NCBI RefSeq assembly: GCF_000760695.4 | Contig: NZ_JHEG04000001.1 | Coordinates: 2,439,578 to 2,503,577, forward strand | Reading direction: 5' to 3' | Length of the DNA stretch: 64,000 nucleotides | Source of the DNA: Tolypothrix bouteillei VB521301 | GTDB taxonomy: Bacteria; Cyanobacteriota; Cyanobacteriia; Cyanobacteriales; Nostocaceae | In this document: in pieces, positions 33,340 to 41,705 of the stretch | Numbering within the stretch: the first letter of the stretch is position 1 | Layout of the letters: each line of letters begins with the position of its first letter | The notes under the pieces: generated by a model | The model's input: the letters and a program-made list of their open reading frames with translations, nothing else | Databases searched by the model: none | What the model was told of the DNA's origin: nothing | Translations under genes and position numbers: made by a program

Positions 33340-35607
33340 TTAAGCTACAGCCTCAACAAAGACCATTTCTTGTTCTTCTTGTTCTGTTTTCTTCTCAACC
33401 GTATGATTACCAGTCAAATCAAACTCGTACCATTCATTGCGCCAGTTCAAGCGGAACTTAAGGCGAGTCCAACCTTGGGGAAGATTGGGACACGCAATAG
33501 GACCAAACTGAGTCATGCGGACTCCTCCAAACCCAAAAACGACTGCTTGCCAAACTCCACCCGCACTAGCAGCATGAACTCCTTCGGCTGCGTTACAGCG
33601 TACATCTTCTAAATCAACTAACGCGGCTCGCATAAAATGACTGTAAGCTTCCGTTGTTTGGTTGATGTCGCAAGCGAGAATAGCGTGAATGGCGGGACCT
33701 AGTGAGGAACCGTAGCTGTGATCGGTACGGGGGCTGTAGTAATTCCAATTGGTTTCTAGGGTTTTTCGATCGTAGCGATCCCGCAACAAATACATCAGCA
33801 TCAACACATCTGGCTGCTTGAGAATTTGCTTTTGATTTGTGGCTTCAATTCCCAAAAGACCTTGCATTGATTTTGTCCGAGGTTCGTATTCAGCTAGGTT
33901 GACATCTTCTAGTTGGAAGAATCCCTCAAATTGTTCCATTAAACCAGTATTTGGATCTTGGTTAACGTAGAGCTTGTTGGCAATCAACGCCCACTTTTCA
34001 AACCTTTCTGCTTCCAAATTTAGTTTTGTTTTCAATTGTGCTGAGGTGTCAGGGTAAGCTTGGCACAACCAGTCCCACAACATTAGAGCCGATTGTAAAT
34101 GCCACTGTACCATCAAATTGGTAAAGGCGTTATTGTCTACGCGATCGTGATTTTCATCAGGTCCGATGACATCACGAATGTCATAACTATTGCGCTCTGG
34201 GTTCCACTCAACCCGACTTTCCCAAAACTTAGCTGTATCTAGAATAATTTCAGCACCGCGATCGCGCATCCATTCATCATCACCCGTGTACAACCAGTAG
34301 TGCCAAGCAGCATAAGCTACGTCAGTGCTGATATGCACTTCAATATCGCCGCACCAAATACGGATGGACTCACCGTTTAAACCGGGTACCCAACGGGGAG
34401 TGACTTCATCACCCGTTGCAGCACTTTCCCAAGCATACATTGCACCTGCATATCCGGCTTCTTTTGCCTTGCGTCTTGCTCCTTCAATGGTGTGGTGGCG
34501 ATATGTCAGCAAGTTCCGCGCCAGTGCTGGTTGAGTCAAAGTCATGAAGGGAAGGATAAAAATATCTGTGTCCCAAAAAATATGACCGCTATAGGGAAAT
34601 CCAGAAAGTGTTTTTGGAGGAATGCTGACGCGATCGTCATGGAGGGGCGCAGCAACAATTAACTGGAAGAGATTGTAGCGAACGGCAATTTGAGCTTTGA
34701 TATCACCTTCAATAACAATATCGCTGTCTTGCCACACTTTCTCCCAAGCAGCAATGTGAGCGGCTAACAAAGTGCTATAGCTGGGTACTTCCGCCAATCT
34801 ATTTAAAGCAGTGGTCATGGGAGTTTCTGTTTCCCGTGACGTAAAGACGGTGATAATTTTTTCTACTGTCACTGTTTGTTTTGGCAAACAGTGGAAGGAG
34901 ATGGAGGTGTGAGGGTGTGAGGACAATTCTACCTTGTCCCCCTTGTCTTCAAAATTCCCTTCTACTAAAAGCTTAGCGGCGATCCCAAGCTGCATTTTTG
35001 AATGGAGGGTTTGGCTGTGCAGCCAAATTGTATTGTCCGCACTTCCTCCATCGAGGGTTTTCCAGTGTTTGACCCCGTGGTTGTGGGGATTGGGATCGAA
35101 TTCAATTTCTACAGAAACTTCTCCCTCGAAATCTTGTGATGTGATTTGACATCTGATAGCTAAAACGTGTCGATCTGCAAGACTGGCAAATCGCTCAAAG
35201 TGAAAGTCTATGGTGTGACCTTTTGGGGAACGCCACCGCACTTCACGATTGACTATACCCAAACGCATATCCAACCGACGCTCGTAATACATAATTTCAC
35301 CAGCATCGAGTCGGAAGCGTTCTCCTCCCACATTCACAACTAGGGTTAGCCAGTTGGGACAGTTCACCAGTTCTGTAGTCGCGATCGCAACGTCATCATA
35401 AATACCATGTATGAATGTTGCGCTTAATTCGTTGGAATATCCTTCCTCAAAAGTACCCCGCGTTCCCAAGTAACCGTTCCCAGTTGTGAAGACTGTTTCT
35501 TTGTGGTGCAGTTGAGCGGGGTTGAACTCAGTTTCAATAACGTTCCAACCATCAGAGTCAACGAGCTGTTGCTCGTTTTGGGTAGTTTGATTCGAGAGGT
35601 AAACCAT
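33340..35607 (-). CDS. Glycoside hydrolase family 65 (disaccharide phosphorylase-like)
   Basis: A 755-residue GH65 protein. The N-terminal beta-sandwich begins with FTTGNGYLGTRGTFEEGY; the (alpha/alpha)6 barrel has FWDTDIFILP, YAGAMYAWESA and the catalytic acid E485 in VIGPDENHDRVDNN; the end has AEGVHAASAGGVWQAVVFGFGG. GH65 enzymes phosphorolyse maltose, trehalose, kojibiose or nigerose to beta-glucose 1-phosphate; the bond cannot be told from the sequence. It is a single gene. An in-frame DKGDKVELSSHPH stretch (about 34905-34965) belongs to the low-complexity insert family seen also in egtB and the M1 peptidase. Confidence 0.9.
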   Translation of the reverse strand: MVYLSNQTTQNEQQLVDSDGWNVIETEFNPAQLHHKETVFTTGNGYLGTRGTFEEGYSNELSATFIHGIYDDVAIATTELVNCPNWLTLVVNVGGERFRLDAGEIMYYERRLDMRLGIVNREVRWRSPKGHTIDFHFERFASLADRHVLAIRCQITSQDFEGEVSVEIEFDPNPHNHGVKHWKTLDGGSADNTIWLHSQTLHSKMQLGIAAKLLVEGNFEDKGDKVELSSHPHTSISFHCLPKQTVTVEKIITVFTSRETETPMTTALNRLAEVPSYSTLLAAHIAAWEKVWQDSDIVIEGDIKAQIAVRYNLFQLIVAAPLHDDRVSIPPKTLSGFPYSGHIFWDTDIFILPFMTLTQPALARNLLTYRHHTIEGARRKAKEAGYAGAMYAWESAATGDEVTPRWVPGLNGESIRIWCGDIEVHISTDVAYAAWHYWLYTGDDEWMRDRGAEIILDTAKFWESRVEWNPERNSYDIRDVIGPDENHDRVDNNAFTNLMVQWHLQSALMLWDWLCQAYPDTSAQLKTKLNLEAERFEKWALIANKLYVNQDPNTGLMEQFEGFFQLEDVNLAEYEPRTKSMQGLLGIEATNQKQILKQPDVLMLMYLLRDRYDRKTLETNWNYYSPRTDHSYGSSLGPAIHAILACDINQTTEAYSHFMRAALVDLEDVRCNAAEGVHAASAGGVWQAVVFGFGGVRMTQFGPIACPNLPQGWTRLKFRLNWRNEWYEFDLTGNHTVEKKTEQEEQEMVFVEAVA

Positions 35608-36405
35608 TACTTAATAAAACCTATAGTGCTGTTGTTGACAGACTGAAATAAAAGTTCTAGGGGTCAAATAGCAATTCATTACAGACAGTTTGCTTTATAT
35701 GACTGCTGTATAGTTACCGAGAGTGACACCCTCTGAAAAAGTATGGTTCCCACTTTCGGTGCTCAATAGAAAGATATTATGAAGTTTTTTTGATGAGAAA
35801 TTCTAAACAGAGAAATACAATTTTATTAGTTATACATATTCTTAATTTATTTTTTACAAATTGTTGTTAATTAATCCTGCTTTATATGCATGATTTAGAA
35901 GCCTTTCAGCATTTATTCGTACAATGACAACAATTTTTACTCTAAATATAAAAAATACTGAAATCTCTTAAATTTTAGGCACAACAGCTTAGTTATTGAT
36001 AGTTAGTAAAGCTTTTCAACTTTGCCAACTATCAATCCTTATCTTTAATAAGGGGTATATTTTCCCATTTTTTAAATGTGACGAGCTAAAAGCCTCACTA
36101 TCAATCCTTATCTTTAATAAGGGGTATATTTTCCCATTTTTTAAATGTGACGAGCTAAAAGCCTCTACCACAAGAACGAAATTTTGGAGTTTTTTCTTGC
36201 CTGTATGCTTGCCATCTAATGTATAGCTGTAGGGACAGACAGTAAAGAACGGGTGATAGTATCCGCCCGAGTACGTGAAAGCAACGCCGAACGCTCGCGA
36301 CTGGGGCAGAAGGTGCAAAAGCTTTTAATTTAAGCTTTAACCCAGACCATCTCATCAAAACCGTTCTAGCAGAAGTTAAAGAAAAATATTATTAGAAATT
36401 TTAAA
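35608..36405. other. Intergenic region with tandem repeat and possible gene remnant
   Basis: AT-rich up to 36000, then the 69-bp tandem repeat described separately. From 36279 to 36395 a start-less plus-strand frame ends with an NLSFNPDHLIKTVLAEVKEK-like segment, perhaps the tail of a lost gene; the family was not recognised. Confidence 0.35.
36028..36165. repeat. Perfect 69-bp tandem duplication
   Basis: The unit starting ACTATCAATCCTTATC occurs twice, at 36028-36096 and 36097-36165, without a mismatch. It contains AATAAGGGGTATATTTTCCCAT. As 69 is divisible by three it yields a 23-residue repeat in one minus-strand frame, but that frame has no other sign of being a gene. Confidence 0.85.
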
Positions 36406-36477
36406 CTCCCCAGGCAGGATTCGAACCTGCGACCAATCGGTTAACAGCCGATCGCTCTACCACTGAGCTACTGAGGA
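36406..36477 (-). tRNA. tRNA-Asn (GTT)
   Basis: The minus strand folds as a 72-base cloverleaf: acceptor TCCTCAG pairs with CTGGGGA, the D-loop reads AGCTCAGTGGTAGAGC, the anticodon loop CTGTTAAC gives anticodon GTT, and the T-arm has GGTTCGAATCC. CCA is not encoded. Confidence 0.95.
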
Positions 36478-36766
36478 ACGTCAGTCACAATTACTTATAG
36501 TAAAGTAGAAAAATAGAAATGGCAAGTACTTTTGCAAAATTTCTCGGAAATTCTTTTGAACTTGCGTTCGCGTATAACCATTCGGGCATAGCCTACGGCA
36601 ACACGTAGCGCCTGCTGTGTACGCAGCATACCAGAGGTCAAAAGCACAATAACACTTTTGGCTTAGATGCGCTTGGCTCTAGACCTTTTTAGCCTCAAAA
36701 GGCTCAAACATATTTTGGATTGAAGCAACCTCTATAGTTATGGCTTTTGGGATTGAGCGCGAGATC

Positions 36767-37324
36767 TCAAGATTTCGTCACCCCCATTCGCAATTCAGCC
36801 AATCGTTGACGTGCTTTATCATCAATAGAGTTTGCTAAAAATCTTTTGTGAGATTGTTTTCGGGATTGGTACTTCTGCCGCGCTCGACAAACGCTAGCTT
36901 CTACCTCATAACACAACTGCTGTGCTGAGAGCCATTCTGCCCCATATCCCATAATTGTTAACTGCTGTGCTCTGTCTGATGTGGCAACAATCACGCGAGA
37001 TATAATGGATTGGGCTACTTGGTGTCTTAAAGACGCACAGAGTTTTTCAATATATGTGTCTGCAGTTTGCCCAAAATCAGTATAATAAACCGATAGAAGC
37101 TCGGTAATCGTTTCTCTGTTGCTACAACTGTTTTGGTATTGAGCATCAAAAACGATCTGGGTATCGTAGCCTTGGAAAGCACTATAACTGGTTAAAGCTT
37201 CTATAAGTTCCCAGCGTGCAGGTTCCAAGCCTGCTTTGTCACGGGTTTTCCTTAAACAAGGCCAAGCGCCTATTATGTTGTAGCCGTCTACTAATAAGAC
37301 GGCTTGGGGTGAGGAACGCGGCAT
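36767..37324 (-). CDS. NYN domain protein, YacP/Rae1-like RNase
   Basis: A 185-residue protein with a PIN-like NYN domain: LLVDGYNII carries D13 and N16, IVFDAQY and VATSDRAQQ supply further acidic/serine positions, and the tail is basic (RQKYQSRKQSHKR). Bacterial Rae1/YacP proteins are ribosome-associated endoribonucleases, and the DUF901 family to which this belongs is widespread in cyanobacteria. It lies between a tRNA gene and an ABC ATPase gene, both on the same strand. Nuclease activity is inferred from the family. Confidence 0.85.
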   Translation of the reverse strand: MPRSSPQAVLLVDGYNIIGAWPCLRKTRDKAGLEPARWELIEALTSYSAFQGYDTQIVFDAQYQNSCSNRETITELLSVYYTDFGQTADTYIEKLCASLRHQVAQSIISRVIVATSDRAQQLTIMGYGAEWLSAQQLCYEVEASVCRARQKYQSRKQSHKRFLANSIDDKARQRLAELRMGVTKS

Positions 37325-37508
37325 GATTTTTATTCACAGTCTTCAAAAGTTAACCAAATTCATTCATAACTTTTATAGTACTTCAATCATGCCTTGTAAC
37401 ATTATGTTACAAAATCAAAAAAATGCTTCAGCTATTCCAAATCGGCTCTGACAGGCTGTAACAAAGTATTAAGCTAAAGGCAAAGGATGAAGTGTGAAGG
37501 ATGCCAGT

Positions 37509-38192
37509 TCAGCCTTCGTCCTTTTCTTCATGCAATTCCATTAAACGCTGTTTCAAGCGATCGGGTTCACCTCGATCTACTAAAGAACCTTTTTCTAATA
37601 AAAAAGCACCATCACAATAATTTAATTCTTCCAGACGATGGGTTACCCAAAGAGCAGTAATCCCACGGTTTTTTACCAAACTGCGAACCCCATCTACCAA
37701 TTCCAATTGGCTATCTGGATCGAGTAAGGCAGTAGGTTCATCCAATAAAAGGACTTCACACCGACGAGCTAAAGCACCCGCGATCGCAATTCGCTGTTTT
37801 TGTCCTCCACTCAAGGCATAGATGGGGCGCTTTTGCAGTGAGAGTAAATTTACAGCGTCTAAAGCTTCTTCAACCCTTGCCCTAACAGCAGTTAGAGGAA
37901 GTTTTTCTTCCACTAGCCCAAAAGCAACATCAGCGCCAACAGTTGGCATGACCAGTTGGTGATCTGGGTTTTGGAAAACAAAGCCGACAGGGTGCGAAAG
38001 TTTAACTTCCCCTGACTGAGGACTTAACGTTCCTGCTAAGAGTCTGAGTAAGGTGGATTTACCGCTGCCATTCGTACCCAAGAGCATCCAAAATTCTCCC
38101 TTAGGCACTTCCAGGGAACAACCTTTTATAATATTGCTTCCCGATGACCAGCTAAAGTTTAAATCTTTGACCTCAATACCAAGTTCTGTCAT
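37509..38192 (-). CDS. ABC transporter ATPase, CbiO/EcfA-like
   Basis: A 227-residue single nucleotide-binding domain. Walker A is GTNGSGKST at 39-47, Q-loop FQNPDHQLVMPTV around 74, signature LSGGQ at 127-131, Walker B LLLDEP at 148-153 and the switch His in VTHRLEEL. The FQNPDHQL(V/F) text is typical of energy-coupling factor and cobalt/nickel ATPases. No membrane or substrate-binding subunit is adjacent, so partners are elsewhere. Energises import of a cofactor or metal ion. Confidence 0.85.
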   Translation of the reverse strand: MTELGIEVKDLNFSWSSGSNIIKGCSLEVPKGEFWMLLGTNGSGKSTLLRLLAGTLSPQSGEVKLSHPVGFVFQNPDHQLVMPTVGADVAFGLVEEKLPLTAVRARVEEALDAVNLLSLQKRPIYALSGGQKQRIAIAGALARRCEVLLLDEPTALLDPDSQLELVDGVRSLVKNRGITALWVTHRLEELNYCDGAFLLEKGSLVDRGEPDRLKQRLMELHEEKDEG

Positions 38193-38204
38193 TTGTTCTG
38201 AGAT

Positions 38205-38305
38205 AGGTGGTGGTGGTAGGGGGATAGGGGGTAGGGGTTAGGGGGATAGGAATTGAGCTATTCTCCCTTGTCTGCCTTGTCCCCCTTGTCCCCAAGGTCA
38301 TCGAT
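38205..38305. repeat. Low-complexity GGGGGATAGGG / CCTTGTCCCCC stretch
   Basis: G-rich tandem hexamer/nonamer sequence (GGTGGTAGGGGGATAGGGG) followed by CTGCCTTGTCCCCCTTGTCC. It belongs to the repeat family that also invades coding regions. Confidence 0.6.
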
Positions 38306-38321
38306 CACCAATCCCCGATCG

Positions 38322-38594
38322 CTACTCAGATGCGAGGGCAAAGAAACCGGGCGGTCTGCCAGTTCCCGCTGCTGAGCCATCTTTCTGAATCACTTGTACC
38401 CCTGCAATTTCACTGGCTCTGACTGCAATTTTCTTTTCGGTTTTCCCCTCACTTTGCAATTCCACAATATCAGGATTACCCGATCTCATGGCTGTCAAAA
38501 TAAGTTGATACAGTTGTTCAGCGTCTTCAGCTGACTTACGTTCCACCGATATGGGGAAGGCTGTGTTTCTTACTGTTAAGTCAATGGTATACAT
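38322..38594 (-). CDS. UPF0367 family protein
   Basis: A 90-residue conserved cyanobacterial protein: MYTIDLTVRNTAFPISVERK at the start, then a SAEDAEQLYQLILTAMRSG helix, GKTEKKIAVRASEI and the GRPPGFFALASE tail, matching the UPF0367 family over its full length (recalled). Function unknown. It is on the strand opposite to psbD and about 300 bases from its start. Confidence 0.85.
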   Translation of the reverse strand: MYTIDLTVRNTAFPISVERKSAEDAEQLYQLILTAMRSGNPDIVELQSEGKTEKKIAVRASEIAGVQVIQKDGSAAGTGRPPGFFALASE

Positions 38595-38900
38595 CTATTA
38601 CTCGTCAAACTTCAGGCTCAGGTCTCATTCTAGCGTTAGCAAAGCGGAGATGGAAAAAGTAGGACATGAGGGGGATCTCAAGAGTTGACGGAATTATACA
38701 TTAGATTAAGAAGTTAAATTTTTTTGAAAATACACTGGAAAATTTCACGATTTATACATAGAATTTAAATTAGTGTCAGTTAAAAATTGTAAACTTGACT
38801 GACAAACCTGTTAAATTTCTGCTTGTCGGGGGCGCTTAACCGTTTATCGGCAGGCAGGGATAGCAAACCTGTAATCATAAAAGTTTGGAGATTTGTTGCA
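38595..38900. other. psbD upstream region
   Basis: AT-rich 5' region of psbD. The last 80 bases are in frame with psbD but are not D2-like. GGAG stands 11 bases before the ATG. No promoter could be fixed by eye. Confidence 0.4.
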
Positions 38901-39959
38901 ATGACCATCGCAGTTGGACGTGCCCCCAGTACAAGAGGGTGGTTTGACGTTCTAGACGACTGGTTGAAGCGCGACCGTTTCGTATTCGTAGGTTGGTCGG
39001 GGATACTGTTGTTTCCCTGTGCATTCCTCGCCCTCGGCGGTTGGCTGACCGGTACAACATTCGTAACAAGCTGGTATACACACGGCTTGGCGTCCTCCTA
39101 CTTGGAAGGATGTAACTTCCTGACAGTAGCAGTATCCACACCAGCAGACAGCATGGGACATTCGTTGTTACTGCTGTGGGGACCAGAAGCACAAGGAGAT
39201 TTCACCCGTTGGTGTCAGCTTGGGGGGTTGTGGCCCTTCGTAGCGCTACACGGAGCCTTCGGTCTGATCGGGTTCATGCTCAGACAGTTTGAAATCGCCA
39301 GACTCGTAGGGATTCGTCCATACAATGCGATCGCGTTTTCCGCGCCGATAGCAGTGTTCGTGAGCGTATTCTTGATGTACCCCTTGGGACAATCATCCTG
39401 GTTCTTTGCACCAAGCTTTGGCGTCGCAGCGATCTTCCGCTTCTTGCTGTTCTTGCAAGGGTTCCACAACTGGACACTCAACCCATTCCACATGATGGGA
39501 GTGGCTGGTGTACTCGGTGGAGCGCTGCTGTGTGCGATCCACGGAGCAACAGTAGAAAATACTCTGTTTGAAGACGGCGAAGGCTCGAACACATTCCGCG
39601 CCTTCAACCCCACCCAAGCAGAAGAAACCTACTCCATGGTGACAGCAAACCGTTTCTGGTCACAGATTTTCGGGATTGCGTTCTCCAACAAGCGCTGGTT
39701 GCACTTCTTCATGTTGTTTGTACCAGTGACAGGTCTGTGGATGAGTGCTGTTGGGATTGTCGGTTTGGCACTTAACCTGCGAGCATATGACTTCGTGTCG
39801 CAAGAATTGCGTGCGGCAGAAGACCCAGAATTTGAAACATTCTATACCAAAAACATTTTGCTGAACGAGGGTATCCGCGCTTGGATGGCTCCTCAAGACC
39901 AGCCTCACGAGAAATTTGTCTTCCCTGAAGAAGTTCTACCTCGTGGTAATGCGTTGTAA
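38901..39959 (+). CDS. psbD: Photosystem II D2 protein
   Basis: From the ATG at 38901 the product is exactly 352 residues, the normal D2 length, starting [20 protein letters not shown] and ending [11 protein letters not shown]2 binds pheophytin, the special-pair chlorophyll, QA and carries tyrosine D in the thylakoid reaction centre. It has five TM helices and the [18 protein letters not shown] region near the QA site. Compared with the usual D2 from memory, residue 71 is Cys (EGCNF, normally Ala) and 85 is Met (ADSMGHS, normally Phe). psbC, which usually overlaps psbD, is absent; a terminator follows 32 bases after the stop, so this is a monocistronic second copy. Confidence 0.96.
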   Translation: MTIAVGRAPSTRGWFDVLDDWLKRDRFVFVGWSGILLFPCAFLALGGWLTGTTFVTSWYTHGLASSYLEGCNFLTVAVSTPADSMGHSLLLLWGPEAQGDFTRWCQLGGLWPFVALHGAFGLIGFMLRQFEIARLVGIRPYNAIAFSAPIAVFVSVFLMYPLGQSSWFFAPSFGVAAIFRFLLFLQGFHNWTLNPFHMMGVAGVLGGALLCAIHGATVENTLFEDGEGSNTFRAFNPTQAEETYSMVTANRFWSQIFGIAFSNKRWLHFFMLFVPVTGLWMSAVGIVGLALNLRAYDFVSQELRAAEDPEFETFYTKNILLNEGIRAWMAPQDQPHEKFVFPEEVLPRGNAL

Positions 39960-39990
39960 TAGCTCTCTATTTCAACACCTTTTGTAGATA

Positions 39991-40020
39991 AAAAAGCCCT
40001 GCCCTCCAGCGGGGCTTTTT
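39991..40020 (+). terminator. Terminator after psbD
   Basis: AAAAAGCCC and GGGCTTTTT form a 9-bp stem ending in a T-run. Confidence 0.9.
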
Positions 40021-40200
40021 ATTTAGAGGTTGGGGGGACAAGGGGGATAGCGGAAACAAGGGAAAAATAGCGATCGCTTATCCTCAATCTCCACCCTCAT
40101 TTCCAAAAACTTGTGTTATATTGGTTGAAGTGAATAAACCAGAGGTTCAATCCTCTTTATTTGAGATTAAGACCGTTCAGGCAACAAGGAGGTGATGCCC

Positions 40201-40272
40201 ATGATAGAAAGTAGTAAATGCATGGGTCATCAGGTTGCTGAATATCGGCTGTGTGCCGGGGCTGTTCTCTAA
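40201..40272 (+). CDS. 23-codon ORF with a perfect Shine-Dalgarno (leader peptide?)
   Basis: AAGGAGGTGAT, an almost perfect anti-16S match, lies 7 bases before ATG; the peptide is MIESSKCMGHQVAEYRLCAG plus AVL. It is not membrane-like and matches no small photosystem or heterocyst peptide I know. Two strong hairpins follow at once, as in attenuator leaders. The transcript could be a leader for the pterin dehydratase gene 780 bases on, or an independent small mRNA/sRNA. Reality rests on the strength of the RBS and the hairpins. Confidence 0.45.
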   Translation: MIESSKCMGHQVAEYRLCAGAVL

Positions 40273-40275
40273 GAG

Positions 40276-40317
40276 CTAGCCTTAGCTTTTTAGCATTGCT
40301 AAAAGCTAAGCAGCTAG
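40276..40317 (+). promoter_or_regulatory. Long hairpin directly after the 23-codon ORF
   Basis: CTTAGCTTTTTAGC pairs with GCTAAAAGCTAAG and is extended by CTAGC/GCTAG, a stem of nearly 18 bp starting 4 bases after the stop codon. Confidence 0.6.
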
Positions 40318-40369
40318 ACTAGTTGGAGTTCCTTCCGGCAGTCTGGTTGCAACCTGAAGACCCGCTAGA

Positions 40370-40414
40370 CCGCTCTAAGTTAGATTCCTTAATCTAAGTT
40401 AGAGCGGATAGTTT
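40370..40414 (+). terminator. Strong hairpin with T-run
   Basis: CCGCTCTAAGTTAGATT and AATCTAAGTTAGAGCGG pair over 17 bp with one mismatch around CCTT, followed by ATAGTTTT. It probably ends the short transcript that begins near 40100. Confidence 0.7.
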
Positions 40415-41048
40415 TATGAAGGGTTAGTAGAAGCGCAACGTCTTGCGCCCGTACACGGTTAATAGTCGATCCAGAAAAAGCTCAAATTCACTCTTCTTGA
40501 GTGGGAACGTCTTAAGACAGATAACGTCGTAATCTCTGACAAACTAAAATTAACACTGATGTCTCAAATCCAGAGAACCAGTGCATCTTGATAAAAAAAA
40601 GTCATACCAGGGAACCATGTCTAAGGGATAAGGTGTGAAGTATCAAGGATAAAGAGAGGTAGCTCGGGTTTAACCTGTAGCTAGTACCTACAGAAAAAGG
40701 ATAGGACTTACACACAGCGCCCTTGTGAGGCGATTTCTGAGAAAGATTGTTCCTCTATAAGAGGGCAATTCTTTGCCTCCTACGATAAGTTACCGATTGT
40801 TTCCTCGGTGATTTATTTTTAGGAAATCACCTTAAGGGGGTTGGGGGAGCTGCAAAGTTTAAAATCCTCAAAACATCCTTGGGGTTGCGTAAGTTTTAAG
40901 AGCGTGTATTTCTTTTATCCTCTATACTTAAATCTTTTTTGAGCGTATTCCGTAGTAGGGGAGGCACAAGTACGTGAGGAAAATAACAAGACATTTTCAG
41001 TACAAAGTGTTACAAAGGATCTAGTCGGAGTCGTTGGGATGATGTGAT
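40415..41048. other. Intergenic region before the pterin dehydratase gene
   Basis: No frame was supported. An imperfect inverted repeat (GAGGC...AAAGATTGTTCCTC with GAGGGCAATTCTTTGCCTC) spans about 40731-40783. The rest shows nothing that I recognise. Confidence 0.35.
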
Positions 41049-41327
41049 ATGGCGCAGCTACTCTCTCAGACTGAAATTCAAGAACAGGCAACCTATTTGA
41101 AAAGTTGGACGGTGTCGGGGTCACAATTGGAGTGTACCCGCAAGTTTCAGGGCTTTGTTGAAGCGATTGATTTCGTAAACAAGCTTGTTGAACCTGCTGA
41201 AACAGCAGGACACCATCCTGACATAGAAATTTCTTACAACCGAGTCAAAATTTCACTGACTACCCATGATGCGGGTGGATTGACACAAAAAGATTTTGAC
41301 TTGGCAAAAGTGATTTCTCAAATCTAA
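41049..41327 (+). CDS. 4a-hydroxytetrahydrobiopterin dehydratase (PCD/DCoH)
   Basis: A 92-residue pterin-4a-carbinolamine dehydratase. The active-site motif HHPD is at residues 55-58 and the second His is H73 in TTHDAGGLT. The enzyme dehydrates 4a-hydroxy-tetrahydropterin and may have other roles in bacteria lacking phenylalanine hydroxylase. Length and motifs fit the family fully. A double-domain pterin synthase gene lies 5 kb downstream, but they are not in one operon. Confidence 0.92.
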   Translation: MAQLLSQTEIQEQATYLKSWTVSGSQLECTRKFQGFVEAIDFVNKLVEPAETAGHHPDIEISYNRVKISLTTHDAGGLTQKDFDLAKVISQI

Positions 41328-41474
41328 TAAGTGCTGCGAATGTTACTTGTTTTGTCAAAGGCGTTATCTATTTTAGATAACGTTTGGAGAGTATTTTTTA
41401 CAAAATGTCATTGAGTTGTATCTGCGTAAGTGAATGCAAGTTATGTGACAGTTCAGAAGGCGAACGCTGATATC

Positions 41475-41502
41475 TTGTCATCCGGTTCAAGTGAACTATA
41501 AT
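41475..41502 (+). promoter_or_regulatory. Sigma70-type promoter upstream of the porin gene
   Basis: TTGTCA and TATAAT are separated by 16 bases. The implied leader to the porin ATG at 41706 is nearly 200 bases. The rest of 41328-41705 shows no gene. Confidence 0.5.
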
Positions 41503-41705
41503 TACAAACTATGCAGCTATGTTTTTGCATAAGTTAATTACATTAATTCTTTACCTAAAATTAACTAATCGTTAGCTTGGCAAAAACTAAAATGGTGTGT
41601 AGAGGGCGTATATGCCTAGTCCACAAGTATCAACAAAAACTGGCGAATCCGGAATAGTTGTAACAAACAAAGTTATCTATATAAGGTGTGAGGAGAAGAG
41701 GAAAA

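Noticed and set aside
36028..36165. CRISPR array
   Set aside because: Only two units with no spacer between them.
36016..36318. Minus-strand frame with a 23-residue duplicated segment
   Set aside because: It is created by the 69-bp tandem repeat, has no ribosome-binding site or family features, and is rich in residues typical of random AT-rich frames.
38823..38900. N-terminal extension of D2
   Set aside because: The extra 26 residues are unlike D2, and the ATG at 38901 gives the exact normal length of 352 residues.
38901..39959. Far-red (FaRLiP) type D2
   Set aside because: The sequence is too close to the standard D2, and no other far-red photosystem genes are nearby.
40415..41048. Known riboswitch or group II intron
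   Set aside because: No conserved core or domain V-like hairpin could be found by eye.
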